A stretch of 64,000 bases of DNA from SXXZ01 sp041177965 (GCA_041177965.1 JBEGWF010000002.1:1-64000), one strand, 5' to 3'. Shown: positions 43,882 to 52,821, counted from the first letter of the stretch. Notes: generated from the sequence alone by a model not told the origin. Numbers and translations are program-made.

Positions 43882-44904
43882 TCACCGCAGTCGGGCCGCC
43901 ACCGCCGACGCCACCTGGGCGGGGGTGATCCGGTTCAGGCAGGCCAGCGATTCCGAGTGCGTGCAGATCGGCTTCAAGCACGGTGCACACGCCGGTGGCT
44001 GCGGAGCCCGGAGGGCGAACTCCACCTGGCCGTAAGGTCCCGTCCGGGACGGATCGGTCGGACCGAACAGGGCGACCACCGGTTTGCCCAGAGCGGCGGC
44101 CACATGCATCGGCCCGGTGTCGTTGGTGACCAGCAGGTCCACGCAGCGCAGCGCCTCGATCATCCCGGGCAACGAGAGGCGGCCGGTCAGGTCCAGGCAG
44201 CGTGCCGGATGGGCGTCGGCGACCGCCTGACCCAGGGCACGATCGTCAGCGCCCCCGAAGATGACGATCCGGTGTCCAGAGTGCGACTGCGACAACAGGC
44301 CCATCAACTCGGCGAACCGGGCCACCGGCCACCGTTTGTTGTCCCATCGGGCACCCGGTTGGAGGCCGATCCAGCGACCCTGTGACAACTCGGGAAAGTC
44401 CCGACCCAACTGATCGGCCGCGGCCGGGCGCCGGGGAATCCACTCCCAACCGGTCCTCAAAGGCACCTGGAGATGGGTCAACAAGTCGCGCTGCCAATCC
44501 ACGGCATGGGCCTGCGGCGAAGGCCGAGGCACCGATTCCCCATGGAACACCGGGGCCAACTCCCGCCAGTCGCGTACGCCGACAAACCGGGCACCGCCGC
44601 ACGCGCGACCGAACACGGCCGATCTCGCCAACCCCTGGAGATCCAGGACCCAATCATAGCGCTCGGCCCGGAGCTGCCGCACCAGACGCACCACGGAGGG
44701 CCAATGACGCGGCTTGCCCCAGTCTTTGCGGTCGAACGGGATCAGATGGCGCACGTCCGGATCGCCCTCGAGGAGCGGCATCAACCCGCGCAGGATCCAC
44801 CAATCGACCTGGGCCTCCGGGAACTCCAGCCGCAGGAGTCGCAGCACGGGCAGCGCGTGGATCACGTCTCCCAGGGAACTGGGCTTGAGGATGAGGATCT
44901 TCAC
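43882..44904 (-). CDS. glycosyltransferase family 9 (heptosyltransferase-like)
   Basis: A 340-residue GT9 enzyme of the ADP-heptose:LPS heptosyltransferase type. It starts KILILKPSSLGDVIHALPVLRLLR, the family opening with the acceptor-loop Asp. WVLDLQGLARSAVFGRA, IGLQPGARWDNKRWPVARFAELM, IVIFGGADD, DLTGRLSLPGMIEALRCVDLLVTNDTGPMHVAAALGKPVVALFGPTDP follow, giving the donor-binding C-terminal domain. It adds a sugar to a lipopolysaccharide core or similar glycolipid. The start is GTG at 44904. The upstream leader carries a row of 9-base quasi-repeats. Convergent with thiH by 18 bases. Confidence 0.92.
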   Translation of the reverse strand: MKILILKPSSLGDVIHALPVLRLLRLEFPEAQVDWWILRGLMPLLEGDPDVRHLIPFDRKDWGKPRHWPSVVRLVRQLRAERYDWVLDLQGLARSAVFGRACGGARFVGVRDWRELAPVFHGESVPRPSPQAHAVDWQRDLLTHLQVPLRTGWEWIPRRPAAADQLGRDFPELSQGRWIGLQPGARWDNKRWPVARFAELMGLLSQSHSGHRIVIFGGADDRALGQAVADAHPARCLDLTGRLSLPGMIEALRCVDLLVTNDTGPMHVAAALGKPVVALFGPTDPSRTGPYGQVEFALRAPQPPACAPCLKPICTHSESLACLNRITPAQVASAVAARLR

Positions 44905-44940
44905 GGGACCAACCGAACCAATGGGACCAATCGGACCTCC
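44905..44940. repeat. four quasi-tandem 9-base repeats before the GT9 gene
   Basis: GGGACCAAC-CGAACCAAT-GGGACCAAT-CGGACCTCC: four 9-base units sharing the GACCAA core. On the minus strand they form the region immediately before the GTG start and contain GGAGG at the far end. They could be slippage-prone, altering leader length. Confidence 0.5.
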
Positions 44941-45041
44941 TTCGCGGCGAGCCCTCCCTGAGCATCACCCCTCGGGCCATCCACCGTCACGGGCGGCCCA
45001 GGGCCCGATCCGAATCCGCACCTCGCGCGACGCGAACGGGC

Positions 45042-45764
45042 TCAACGACCGGTCGCCAAACGCTCGGCCAACCGCGGCGGCAACCCGGCGGCCAGGATCT
45101 TCTTCTGGGCCGTCGGGATGTCGTAATCCAGACGGCGCAATTCCACGGTCTGGGTGGGGAAATCGTACACCACATAGGCCGCCCGGGGGTCGCCATCCCG
45201 CGGCTGACCGACGCTGCCCACGTTGATGAAGTACTTGCGACCCTGCTCGATCTTGAGCTTCGAGTACTGCCCCCCCCGCACCCCGGTGTCACGGATGAAG
45301 GCCACCGGCACGTGGGTGTGACCGAAGAAGCACAACTGGGTGTTCTGGTAGGTGAAACTCGCGGCGGCCTCCAGCTTCTCGAACACGTAGCCCCACCGTT
45401 GGGGACCGTCGAGCGTGGCATGGACGATGGAGAAATTGGCCACCAACCGGAAATACTTGAGATCCCGCAGCCACTTGCGGTCGTCGGCCGTCAATTGGGC
45501 CCGGCTCCAGGACACGGCTTCAGCCGCGGCGTCATTGAACCCTTCGGGATCCTCGTCGAGGCCGATGTATTCGTCATGGTTGCCCTTCACCGTGGGGATG
45601 TTCATCCCGCGCACGATGTCCAGGCACTCCTTGGGGTTGGCGCCATATCCGACGACGTCGCCCAGACAGACCACATGGGTGCACTTCTGCTCCTGGATGT
45701 CGGCGAGCACCCGCTGGAGACCCTCCAGGTTCCCGTGGATGTCGGCTATGATGGCGTACCTCAT
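45042..45764 (-). CDS. calcineurin-like metallophosphoesterase
   Basis: A 240-residue metallophosphoesterase. The dimetal motifs are in order: IIADIHGNLEGL (DXH), CLGDVVGYGANP (GDXXG), VKGNHDEYIGL (GNHD), VHATLDGP and FGHTHVPVAF (GHXH). Spacing and the GYGANP form match the YfcE/MPE family of diadenosine or cyclic-nucleotide-like phosphodiesterases common in many phyla. The substrate is unknown. It follows the acylphosphatase gene by six bases and is probably cotranscribed with it. No signal peptide, so cytoplasmic. Confidence 0.92.
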   Translation of the reverse strand: MRYAIIADIHGNLEGLQRVLADIQEQKCTHVVCLGDVVGYGANPKECLDIVRGMNIPTVKGNHDEYIGLDEDPEGFNDAAAEAVSWSRAQLTADDRKWLRDLKYFRLVANFSIVHATLDGPQRWGYVFEKLEAAASFTYQNTQLCFFGHTHVPVAFIRDTGVRGGQYSKLKIEQGRKYFINVGSVGQPRDGDPRAAYVVYDFPTQTVELRRLDYDIPTAQKKILAAGLPPRLAERLATGR

Positions 45765-45770
45765 TCTCGT

Positions 45771-46049
45771 TTACCGCACGATCTCGAAACCCCGGAAACC
45801 GCCCGTGGCCTCGGCCCATGTCACGTCTTCGTTGCGAATCATCGGACCCAACCCGCACTCACGGATCGCCTTCCGAAACTCCTCCAACTCGGACCGCTCG
45901 CCCTCGGCGATCAGTTCAACCCGTCCGTCCAGCAAGTTCCGCACCGTTCCCGACACCTCGAAGCCCGTCGCCTGCCGTTTCGTCTGGTAACGAAAGCCCA
46001 CGCCCTGGACCCGACCCGAGTACAAGACCTGCATGCGCCAGCGCTTCAT
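45771..46049 (-). CDS. acyP: acylphosphatase
   Basis: A 92-residue acylphosphatase. SGRVQGVGFRYQ carries catalytic Arg20 and VSGTVRNLLDGRVEL carries catalytic Asn38, with the usual spacing of 18. Length matches the family. It hydrolyses acyl-phosphate bonds such as carbamoyl phosphate in the cytoplasm. An internal ATG at 46034 (MQVLYSG) is an alternative start. It is the first gene of a two-gene unit with the metallophosphoesterase. The 223 bases upstream, shared with a divergent heme protein gene, hold nothing I can name. Confidence 0.95.
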   Translation of the reverse strand: MKRWRMQVLYSGRVQGVGFRYQTKRQATGFEVSGTVRNLLDGRVELIAEGERSELEEFRKAIRECGLGPMIRNEDVTWAEATGGFRGFEIVR

Positions 46050-46272
46050 GGATACTTCGACCGCCGCGGACCTTTCTTTCCTGGGCTTTTTGGCCCCGGA
46101 AAGGCCGGAAACTTAGCCACAGCCCCGTCGGAAGGCGCAATGAGTATTTGCCCCGGGTCGGGCCCGGATCCCGGGTGAACCCGCCGACCGGCCGCCCCGG
46201 GTCGCAGATCGCTACCGGATCGGATGCGAACGACGGCTTGATGCCACTGCCCTCCCGGGTAGCCTCGCCCGC

Positions 46273-47484
46273 GTGAATTCCACGCAACCGTCGCGCTTCC
46301 GGGGCCTGTGGTCCCTGGCCTTGGGCCTGTGCTCGTCCATCCTCCTGGCCGACAGCCCCCTCGACCGGCTGACGGCCCTCGCGACCGGCACCCCCGACAA
46401 CACCCTCCGCCTCGATGTCCTGCGGGGCATGGAGGCCGCGCTCCGCGGGCGCAATGGCGTCACCGCCCCGGCCGGGTGGAACGAACTGGAATCCACCCTC
46501 GCCGCATCCCCGGACGCGGAGACCCGTCGGTTGGCCCGCAATCTGGGCACCGTCTTCGGCAGCCCGCGGGCGATGGAGGCCCTGCGGGCCATCGCCTCGG
46601 ATGCGAAGGCCACCACCACCGACCGGACCGCCGCCCTCGACACCCTGCTCCGGACCCGGGACTCGGCCCTGGTGCCTCTCCTGCAGCGGTTGACCACCGA
46701 ACCGGGGATCCGTTCCACCGCGCTGCGGGGTCTGGCCGGCTTCGACGACGCCAAGACCCCCGGGGTGCTGCTGGCCGGGTTCGCCCGGTTCAACTCGGCC
46801 GAACAGCGCGACGCCCTGAACACCCTGGCCTCCCGGGCAGCCTATGCGCGCCCCCTGGTGGAGGCCGTCCGCGCGGGCAAGGTCCCCAAGGCCGCCCTGA
46901 CGGCCGACCTCGTCCGCCAACTGCGCTCGCTCAAGGATGCCACTTTGGCCGCCGACCTGACGCAGATCTGGGGAGTCATGAAGGAGACCAGCCCGGACAT
47001 GAGCGCCGAGGTGGAGCGGGTGAAGAAACTCTACTGGGCCGGCGGATCCCAACCGGGCGACGCCCCCCGGGGCCGGGTGGTCTTCAACCAGGTCTGCGCC
47101 CAGTGCCACCACCTGTTCGACACCGGCGGGAATGTCGGCCCCGACATCACCGGCGCCAATCGCGCCGATCTGGACTACCTGCTGCAGAACATCCTCTTCC
47201 CGAACTCGGTCATCCCCAACGAATACCTCGCCTCGACCGTCGAGACCAAGGACGAGCGCGTGATCACGGGTATGATCCAGTCCCAGGATGCCAACGGGGT
47301 CACCCTGCAGACCGCCAACGATCGAGTCACCCTGCCCCGCTCGGAGATCCGCAAGATCGAGGCCACGGCCATCTCGATGATGCCCGAGGGCCTGATCGCC
47401 AACCTCACCGAACAGCAGACCCGAGACCTGCTCTACTACCTCACCCGCCCGGGACAGGTGCCGCTGCCCGTCGGGACGAAGTGA
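46273..47484 (+). CDS. HEAT-like protein with Pirellula/Verrucomicrobium heme domain
   Basis: A 403-residue secreted protein. A signal peptide (LWSLALGLCSSILLADS) is followed by alpha-helical HEAT-like repeats (about residues 30-240) and a C-terminal cytochrome c domain: GRVVFNQVCAQCHHLFDTGGNVGPDITGANRADLDYLLQNILFPNSVIPNEY, with CXXCH at CAQCH. This is the putative heme-binding domain of the Pirellula/Verrucomicrobium type (TIGR02603). Members are thought to take part in periplasmic electron transfer during polymer degradation. The start is GTG at 46273; no ATG gives a signal peptide, so GTG is needed. Convergent with the amidase gene. Confidence 0.9.
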   Translation: MNSTQPSRFRGLWSLALGLCSSILLADSPLDRLTALATGTPDNTLRLDVLRGMEAALRGRNGVTAPAGWNELESTLAASPDAETRRLARNLGTVFGSPRAMEALRAIASDAKATTTDRTAALDTLLRTRDSALVPLLQRLTTEPGIRSTALRGLAGFDDAKTPGVLLAGFARFNSAEQRDALNTLASRAAYARPLVEAVRAGKVPKAALTADLVRQLRSLKDATLAADLTQIWGVMKETSPDMSAEVERVKKLYWAGGSQPGDAPRGRVVFNQVCAQCHHLFDTGGNVGPDITGANRADLDYLLQNILFPNSVIPNEYLASTVETKDERVITGMIQSQDANGVTLQTANDRVTLPRSEIRKIEATAISMMPEGLIANLTEQQTRDLLYYLTRPGQVPLPVGTK

Positions 47485-47488
47485 CCGA

Positions 47489-47504
47489 GGCCGTCCGGAC
47501 GGCC
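47489..47504. terminator. 16-bp palindrome between convergent genes
   Basis: GGCCGTCCGGACGGCC is a perfect palindrome starting four bases after the stop of the heme protein gene and ending eight bases before the stop of the convergent amidase gene. Probable bidirectional pause or terminator, without U-tract. Confidence 0.4.
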
Positions 47505-47512
47505 CGGACGGT

Positions 47513-48550
47513 TCAGAGCCGGTTCCCACCCAGAGGCCCCACCGGCTTCTGGGTGACGCCCGGGCTCTGGAGCACCTTGCTGTAGTCGTCGCAGGCCACC
47601 GAATACTGGAAGCCCTGACCGGTGCCCGCCGCCCCGAAGCGCCCCCGCTTGTCGAGGGCGATGAAGTTGATGCTCAGGTCGTAGGCCTTGGGATCGATGG
47701 AGGCGATGCGGTGCAACACGGCCAGACAGGCCTCGGCGGGCGACATTCCCTGGCGCATGAACTCCACCACGAGGAAGGAACCGCAGTAGCGCATCACATT
47801 CTCGCCGATCCCGGTGGCCCCGGCCCCGCCCACGGTGTTGTCCACGTAGAGGCCGCCACCGATGATGGGCGAGTCGCCCACCCGACCCGGGATCTTGTAG
47901 CCCCAGCCCGAGGTCGAACAGGCGCCGAAGATGTCGCCCGAAGGGGTGAGCAGGAGCAGGGCGATGGTGTCGTGGTTGGGTACCTTGGCCTTCTCGGCCT
48001 CCTGCGCCTTCTTCCAGTTCTCCCAGGCGGCCTTCTGGCCCGGCGTGACGGCCGGCCCCTGCTCGAACTTCCTCTCCCGGGCGAAACGTTGCGCCCCCTC
48101 GCCCACCAGCATCACGTGTCGGGTCTCCTCCATGACCCGGCGCGCGATCGACACCGGGTGGCTGAAGCCCTCGACCGCGGCCACCGATCCGGCGCGATGG
48201 CCCGGACCCGACATGATGCAGGCGTCCAACTGGACGATCCCGTGGGCGGCGGGAATGCCTCCCAGACCCACGCTCGGGTTGGACAGGTCGGCCTCCGCCA
48301 GCCTCACTCCCTGCTCCACCGCATCCAAGCCGGTCTTGCCGGAACGCAACACCTCCAGAGTGCGGTCGTTGGCGGGCTTGCCGAAGGGCCAGGTAGAGAT
48401 CACCAGCGGCGGCTTGGCCATGGCCTCCGCCCCGCGGGAACCCCCCTTGCCCGACTTGGACCTGGCCGGCTTGGGGTTGGCGGCGAGGAGGGGGCCGGCC
48501 GACATGGCCGCCATCGAGGAACCCAGGAACGTTCGGCGAGGCATCTTCAT
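47513..48550 (-). CDS. N4-(beta-N-acetylglucosaminyl)-L-asparaginase-like Ntn hydrolase
   Basis: A 345-residue asparaginase-2 family Ntn hydrolase. A Tat signal (MPRRTFLGSSMAAMSAGPLLA) sends it across the membrane. The nucleophile is Thr195 in NHDTIALLLL, at which the precursor should cleave itself into two subunits. GLYVDNTVGGAGATGIGENVMRYCGSFLVVEFM is the strongly conserved beta-subunit core. Such enzymes remove glycans from asparagine or act on beta-aspartyl peptides. The ATG at 48550 is the start consistent with the Tat motif. Divergent from the Dpm1-like gene; convergent with the heme protein. Confidence 0.92.
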   Translation of the reverse strand: MKMPRRTFLGSSMAAMSAGPLLAANPKPARSKSGKGGSRGAEAMAKPPLVISTWPFGKPANDRTLEVLRSGKTGLDAVEQGVRLAEADLSNPSVGLGGIPAAHGIVQLDACIMSGPGHRAGSVAAVEGFSHPVSIARRVMEETRHVMLVGEGAQRFARERKFEQGPAVTPGQKAAWENWKKAQEAEKAKVPNHDTIALLLLTPSGDIFGACSTSGWGYKIPGRVGDSPIIGGGLYVDNTVGGAGATGIGENVMRYCGSFLVVEFMRQGMSPAEACLAVLHRIASIDPKAYDLSINFIALDKRGRFGAAGTGQGFQYSVACDDYSKVLQSPGVTQKPVGPLGGNRL

Positions 48551-48707
48551 GGACGCCAAGGCTCCCCAAGAAACGCCCCGATGCAAGCATCCGGGCGGAC
48601 ACGCCCGCCCGGCCGGCCGCACCCGGACCCGGGATCGCTCGCTTGACGCCCGGTATTTCGCGCCTGTTCAGGACCCCTGGGGACCGTTACCGTGGCCTGC
48701 AGCACCT

Positions 48708-49451
48708 ATGCCGGCCGAGACGCTCATCATCGTACCGACCTACAACGAGCGGGAGAACCTGCCCGAACTGGTCCGCCGGCTCGGATCGCTGCCCGTCGCG
48801 GTCGACCTGCTGGTGGTGGACGACAACTCCCCGGACGGCACGGGCCGGGTCGCCGACGACCTCGCGGCGCAGCACCCCTGGGTGCATGTCCTGCACCGGA
48901 CGGTGAAGGACGGCTTGGGCCGGGCCTACGTGGCGGGCTTCCAGTGGGCGCTGGCCGGTGACTACCGCTTCATCTTCGAGATGGACGCCGACTTCTCGCA
49001 CAATCCGGCCGACATCCCCCGCTTCCTGAAGGCGGCCGAGGATCAGAAGGCCGATCTCGTGCTGGGATCCCGCTATTCCGGAGGCATCCGCGTCATCAAC
49101 TGGCCCCTGCCCCGACTGCTGCTCTCCCTCTGGGGAGGCTTCTACACCCGGGCGATCACCGGAATGCCCTTCAGCGACCCCACCGGCGGTTTCAAATGTT
49201 TCCGGCGCGAGACCCTGGCGGCCATCGACGTGGGCTCGGTCACGGCCAACGGCTACAGCTTCCAGATCGAATTGACCCACCGGGTGTGGCGCCGTGGTCT
49301 CAAGGTGGCCGAGGTGCCCATCATCTTCACCGACCGGGAACAGGGCGTGTCCAAGATGTCGCGCGACATCGCCGTCGAGGCGGCCTGGATGGTGTGGCGC
49401 CTCCTGCTGGAGAACCGCCTCCGCCGCCACCCCGACACCGACAGCCGTTGA
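48708..49451 (+). CDS. polyprenol monophosphomannose synthase-like GT2
   Basis: A 247-residue GT2 glycosyltransferase of the dolichyl/polyprenyl-phosphate mannose synthase type. LIIVPTYNERENLPELV and VDDNSPDGTG are the opening motifs, FEMDADFSHNPADIPRFL carries the DXD metal site, and DPTGGFKCFRRETL and FTDREQGVSKMS are the acceptor motifs. There is no membrane domain, so it is the single-domain Dpm1 kind. It makes a lipid-linked sugar donor for cell-surface glycan or protein glycosylation. The ATG at 48708 is the only start that gives the family N-terminus. Confidence 0.93.
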   Translation: MPAETLIIVPTYNERENLPELVRRLGSLPVAVDLLVVDDNSPDGTGRVADDLAAQHPWVHVLHRTVKDGLGRAYVAGFQWALAGDYRFIFEMDADFSHNPADIPRFLKAAEDQKADLVLGSRYSGGIRVINWPLPRLLLSLWGGFYTRAITGMPFSDPTGGFKCFRRETLAAIDVGSVTANGYSFQIELTHRVWRRGLKVAEVPIIFTDREQGVSKMSRDIAVEAAWMVWRLLLENRLRRHPDTDSR

Positions 49452-49565
49452 CCTGTCGCGGGTGATCCGCGGCAATCCTCGCAGCCGCTCTTCGGATCCG
49501 GGCCGGCCACCCCCGCCCGGGGCCCGCTTGGCACCGTCGCCATCCTGCGCCAAGGTGACGGGCCT

Positions 49566-50636
49566 ATGCGTTCGCAATCGCTGGACTTCCTCGAAACCCT
49601 CGTCAACACCCCCAGCCCCGTCGGGCATGAGACCCGCGGATTGCGCGCGTGGCTCGACTACGCCGGCACGTACGCCGACGAGACCTTCTCCGATGCCTAC
49701 GGCAACTGCGTGGCCGTGCTCAACAGGGGCGGCGGGCCGCGCCTGATGCTGGCCGCGCACGCCGACGAGATCGCCATGTCGGTGAACTTCATCACGGCCG
49801 AGGGATTCATCCACGTGCGCAAGACCGGCGGCATCGACCCGGCCATCACCAAGGCCCAGCGGGTGACGATCCACACCCGGCAGGGCCCGGTGCTGGGCGT
49901 GGTCGGCAACGTCGCCCCGCACCTGACCCGCGGCGACGGCGAGGCCAAGGCGCCGAAGATCCACGAGCTGTTCATCGACATCGGCGTGCCGTCGAAGGAG
50001 GAGGCGATGAAGCGGGTCCGCATCGGCGATCCCATCACGCTGAACGACCGCTTCGAGAGGCTGCATGGCGATCTGGCCATCGCCCGGGCCTTCGACAACC
50101 GCATCGGCACCTTCGCCGTGGCCGAGACCCTCCGTCTGCTCAAGCCGGTCGCCAAGAAACTCCACGTGGAGGTCTGCGCCGTGGCCAACGTCCAGGAGGA
50201 GGTCGGCCTGCTCGGTGCCCGCCAGATCGCCTACTCGCTGAACCCGGAGACCGCCCTGGTGGTGGACGTCACGCACGCGACCGATTATCCGACGGTGGAC
50301 CAGCGCGCCCACGGCGACATCCGCCTGGGGGCGGGGCCCGCGCTGACCCACGGTGGCTGCAACCATCCGGCCGTCGTGCAGCGGCTCGAGGAGGTCGCCG
50401 CCAAGAAGAAGATCCCCCTGCAGCACGAGGCCATGAGCGCCACCAGCGGCACCGACACCGACGTGATCTTCTGGACCCGCGGCGGCATCCCCAGCGGGCT
50501 CATCAGCCTGCCCAACCGCTACATGCACTCCCCGGTGGAGATGGTGAACCTCAAGGACCTCGAATTCATCCCCGAGCTGATGGCCGGTTTCGCGCTGTCC
50601 ATCGCCAAGGGAGAGAAGTTCAAGGTGGTGATCTGA
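49566..50636 (+). CDS. M42 family metallopeptidase
   Basis: A 356-residue aminopeptidase of family M42 (FrvX/glutamyl-aminopeptidase type). Metal ligands and motifs are HADEIAMSVNFI, AFDNRIGTFAVAETL with the bridging Asp, ANVQEEVGLLGAR with the catalytic Glu pair, VVDVTHATDYP, and a final His in NRYMHSPVEMV. It should form a TET-like dodecamer that trims peptides. The cytoplasmic location fits the absence of a signal. The gene follows the GT2 gene by 114 bases. Its end is 21 bases from a convergent ABC-F gene. Confidence 0.94.
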   Translation: MRSQSLDFLETLVNTPSPVGHETRGLRAWLDYAGTYADETFSDAYGNCVAVLNRGGGPRLMLAAHADEIAMSVNFITAEGFIHVRKTGGIDPAITKAQRVTIHTRQGPVLGVVGNVAPHLTRGDGEAKAPKIHELFIDIGVPSKEEAMKRVRIGDPITLNDRFERLHGDLAIARAFDNRIGTFAVAETLRLLKPVAKKLHVEVCAVANVQEEVGLLGARQIAYSLNPETALVVDVTHATDYPTVDQRAHGDIRLGAGPALTHGGCNHPAVVQRLEEVAAKKKIPLQHEAMSATSGTDTDVIFWTRGGIPSGLISLPNRYMHSPVEMVNLKDLEFIPELMAGFALSIAKGEKFKVVI

Positions 50637-50642
50637 TCGACC

Positions 50643-50657
50643 CCACCCCGGCGGTGG
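50643..50657. other. inverted repeat between convergent genes
   Basis: CCACC-CCGGC-GGTGG, a five-base stem and five-base loop between the stops of the M42 peptidase and ABC-F genes. Weak, no U-tract. Confidence 0.25.
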
Positions 50658-52559
50658 TCACTCGACCGAGGCCGCCTCCAACTCCGCGAGCTTGGTGGCC
50701 GCGGCCTCCCAGTCGGTGGTGGTCTTGTGAAGGTCGTGACCGACGGCCCGGAGCTGCTGCTGGAGCTCCTGCGACCGACCCGGCTTGGTGTAGGTCTCGG
50801 GCTTCTCCATCTCGGCGGTCAACTGCACCTGCTTGGCTTCGAGCGTGGCGATGCGGGCCTCGAGAGTGGCGACGTGCTTCTTCTGGAAGGTCATCGCCTT
50901 GCGGGCCTCGGCGGCCTGCTGACGACGTTCCTTGGAGGAGGCGTTGATCACCGGCTTGGACGAGGCCGCGGGCCCCCCGGTGGCCGGTCGGGCATTGGTG
51001 AGACCGCTGCCGTTGGAGGGCTGGGTCAGGGCCACGCGCGCCGACGAGGCCTTGGTCTTCTCCAGGTAGTAGTCGTAGTCGCCCGCGTACGGAGTCAGCA
51101 CGCCACCACTGATGTGCAGGACCCGCGTGGCGATGGCCCGGATGAAGTACACGTCGTGGCTGATGAAGACGAGGGTCCCGATGAACTCGCTCAGGGCGGC
51201 CACCAGCGCGTCGATGCTGGCGATGTCGAGGTGGGTCGTGGGCTCGTCCATCAGCAGCAGGTTGGGGGGATCGAGCAGCAGCTTCACCAGGGCCAACCGG
51301 GTCTTCTCGCCACCGCTCAGCACGGCGACCTTCTTGAAGACGTCGTCGTCCCGGAACAGGAAGCACCCGAGCAGCGACCGGATGTACAGTTCGGTCACCC
51401 GGGCCGGCGTGTCGGAGGCCTCCTCCAGGACCGTGCGCTCGGGCTGGAGCATCTCGGTGCGGTACTGGGAGAAGTACCCCACCTTGACCCGGAGCCCGAG
51501 ATCGCGCTCGCCGGACTGCGGCGTCAGGTTGCCGGCCAGGAGCTTGAGCAGCGTGGACTTGCCCGCGCCATTGGGTCCGACGAGCACCGTGCGGTCGCCC
51601 CGCTGCGCCTCGAACTCCAGCCCGGTGTAGATCACATTCTGCCCGTAGGCGAAGTCGATGCCCTTGAGGGTGATCACCCGCTGACCGCTCTTCTCCGGCT
51701 GGGGAAAGGCGAAATCGACGGTCGCGGCCGCCTGCTCCGGCGCGTTGATCTTCTCCATCCGGTCGATCTGCTTGAGCTTGGCCTGGGCCCGCGTCGCCGT
51801 CGTGTTCTTGGCCCGGAACCGGTTCACGAAGTCCATCAGCCGACCGATCTCGCGCTGCTGGTTCTTGAAGGCGGCCAACTGCTGCTCCTGCTGCGCCTCG
51901 CGCTGGTCCAGAAAGGCGTCGTAATTGCCCGAGTAGCGGTAGAGCCGCTCGTTGCGGATCTCGACGATGCCGGTCACCAGCTGGTTGAGGAATTCCCGAT
52001 CGTGCGAGATGACGAGGATGGCCCCGGGGTAGTTCTTCAGGTAGCCCTGGAACCAGATCAGCGTCTCGAGGTCGAGGTGATTGGTGGGCTCGTCCAGCAT
52101 CAGGATGTCCGGTTCCTGGACCAGCAGGCGCGCGAGGTGAGCCCGCATCACCCACCCGCCGGACAGTTCGCGGGCCGGGCGTTCGAAGTCGGTGTCGCGG
52201 AAGGCCAGGCCCTTGAGCAGGCGCTTCGCCTTGGCGATGGCCGGACCGTCGGCATAGAAGTGGTAGTCGTCCTCGGGCTCGGAGCCTGGCGCGTGCTGGC
52301 TGGTGGCGATCTCGAGGACGGTCTGTTCGCCCACCGGTGCGCTCTCCTGGGGCAGGAACCCCACCGTGGTGCCCCGCTGGAAGGTCACCATCCCATCGTC
52401 GGGCTCCTCCTGCTGGAGGATGAGCTTGAAGAGCGTGGACTTGCCCGCGCCATTCGGACCCACCAGGCCCAGCCGGTCTTGACGGTTGAACTGCAGGGAC
52501 AGGTCCGAGAAGAGGGTCTTCCCACCGTAGCCCTTCGAGACATTCGAAACGGTCAGCAT
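50658..52559 (-). CDS. ABC-F family ATPase
   Basis: A 633-residue ABC-F protein with two ATPase domains and no membrane segment. Walker A is GPNGAGKSTLFKLI at about residue 34 and GPNGAGKSTLLKLL near 350. ABC signatures are LSGGWVMRAHLARLL and LSGGEKTRLALVKLL, and Walker B motifs are ILMLDEPTNHLD and LLLMDEPTTHLD. The inter-domain linker (ALNRFRAKNTTATRAQAKLKQIDRME-type) is the P-site tRNA interaction motif region. A C-terminal coiled coil of about 80 residues follows a spacer, as in Uup/YdiF. It acts on the ribosome. The ATG at 52559 gives MLTVSNVSKGYGG. The tRNA-Lys gene is divergent from it. Confidence 0.94.
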   Translation of the reverse strand: MLTVSNVSKGYGGKTLFSDLSLQFNRQDRLGLVGPNGAGKSTLFKLILQQEEPDDGMVTFQRGTTVGFLPQESAPVGEQTVLEIATSQHAPGSEPEDDYHFYADGPAIAKAKRLLKGLAFRDTDFERPARELSGGWVMRAHLARLLVQEPDILMLDEPTNHLDLETLIWFQGYLKNYPGAILVISHDREFLNQLVTGIVEIRNERLYRYSGNYDAFLDQREAQQEQQLAAFKNQQREIGRLMDFVNRFRAKNTTATRAQAKLKQIDRMEKINAPEQAAATVDFAFPQPEKSGQRVITLKGIDFAYGQNVIYTGLEFEAQRGDRTVLVGPNGAGKSTLLKLLAGNLTPQSGERDLGLRVKVGYFSQYRTEMLQPERTVLEEASDTPARVTELYIRSLLGCFLFRDDDVFKKVAVLSGGEKTRLALVKLLLDPPNLLLMDEPTTHLDIASIDALVAALSEFIGTLVFISHDVYFIRAIATRVLHISGGVLTPYAGDYDYYLEKTKASSARVALTQPSNGSGLTNARPATGGPAASSKPVINASSKERRQQAAEARKAMTFQKKHVATLEARIATLEAKQVQLTAEMEKPETYTKPGRSQELQQQLRAVGHDLHKTTTDWEAAATKLAELEAASVE

Positions 52560-52636
52560 CGCTGCCCGCCACGGTAGGGATTCCGCCGCCGGGGCGGGAA
52601 TGCTATTTTGTCGCCGACGGATTTCCCCGCCGCGTG

Positions 52637-52666
52637 TTGACAAGGCCGTCGGGGTCCTCCATAAGG
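52637..52666 (+). promoter_or_regulatory. sigma-70-like promoter of tRNA-Lys
   Basis: TTGACA at 52637-52642 and ATAAGG at 52661-52666 (or CATAAG one base earlier, spacing 17) stand just before the tRNA. The -35 is a perfect consensus, the best in the window. Confidence 0.7.
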
Positions 52667-52680
52667 TTCGCGGTTTTGGC

Positions 52681-52755
<75 letters not shown>

Positions 52756-52795
52756 CTTCCTCCCTCCCGCCTCCCCAATCCTTGCACTGAGAGCC

Positions 52796-52811
52796 GCTCC
52801 TCCGCAGGAGC
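52796..52811 (+). promoter_or_regulatory. hairpin covering a ribosome-binding site
   Basis: GCTCCT-CCGC-AGGAGC, six-base stem, four-base loop. The AGGAG on its 3' side is the likely Shine-Dalgarno of the gene starting at 52822, eleven bases on. If it forms, it would hide that site. Confidence 0.4.
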
Positions 52812-52821
52812 CCCATCGTCG

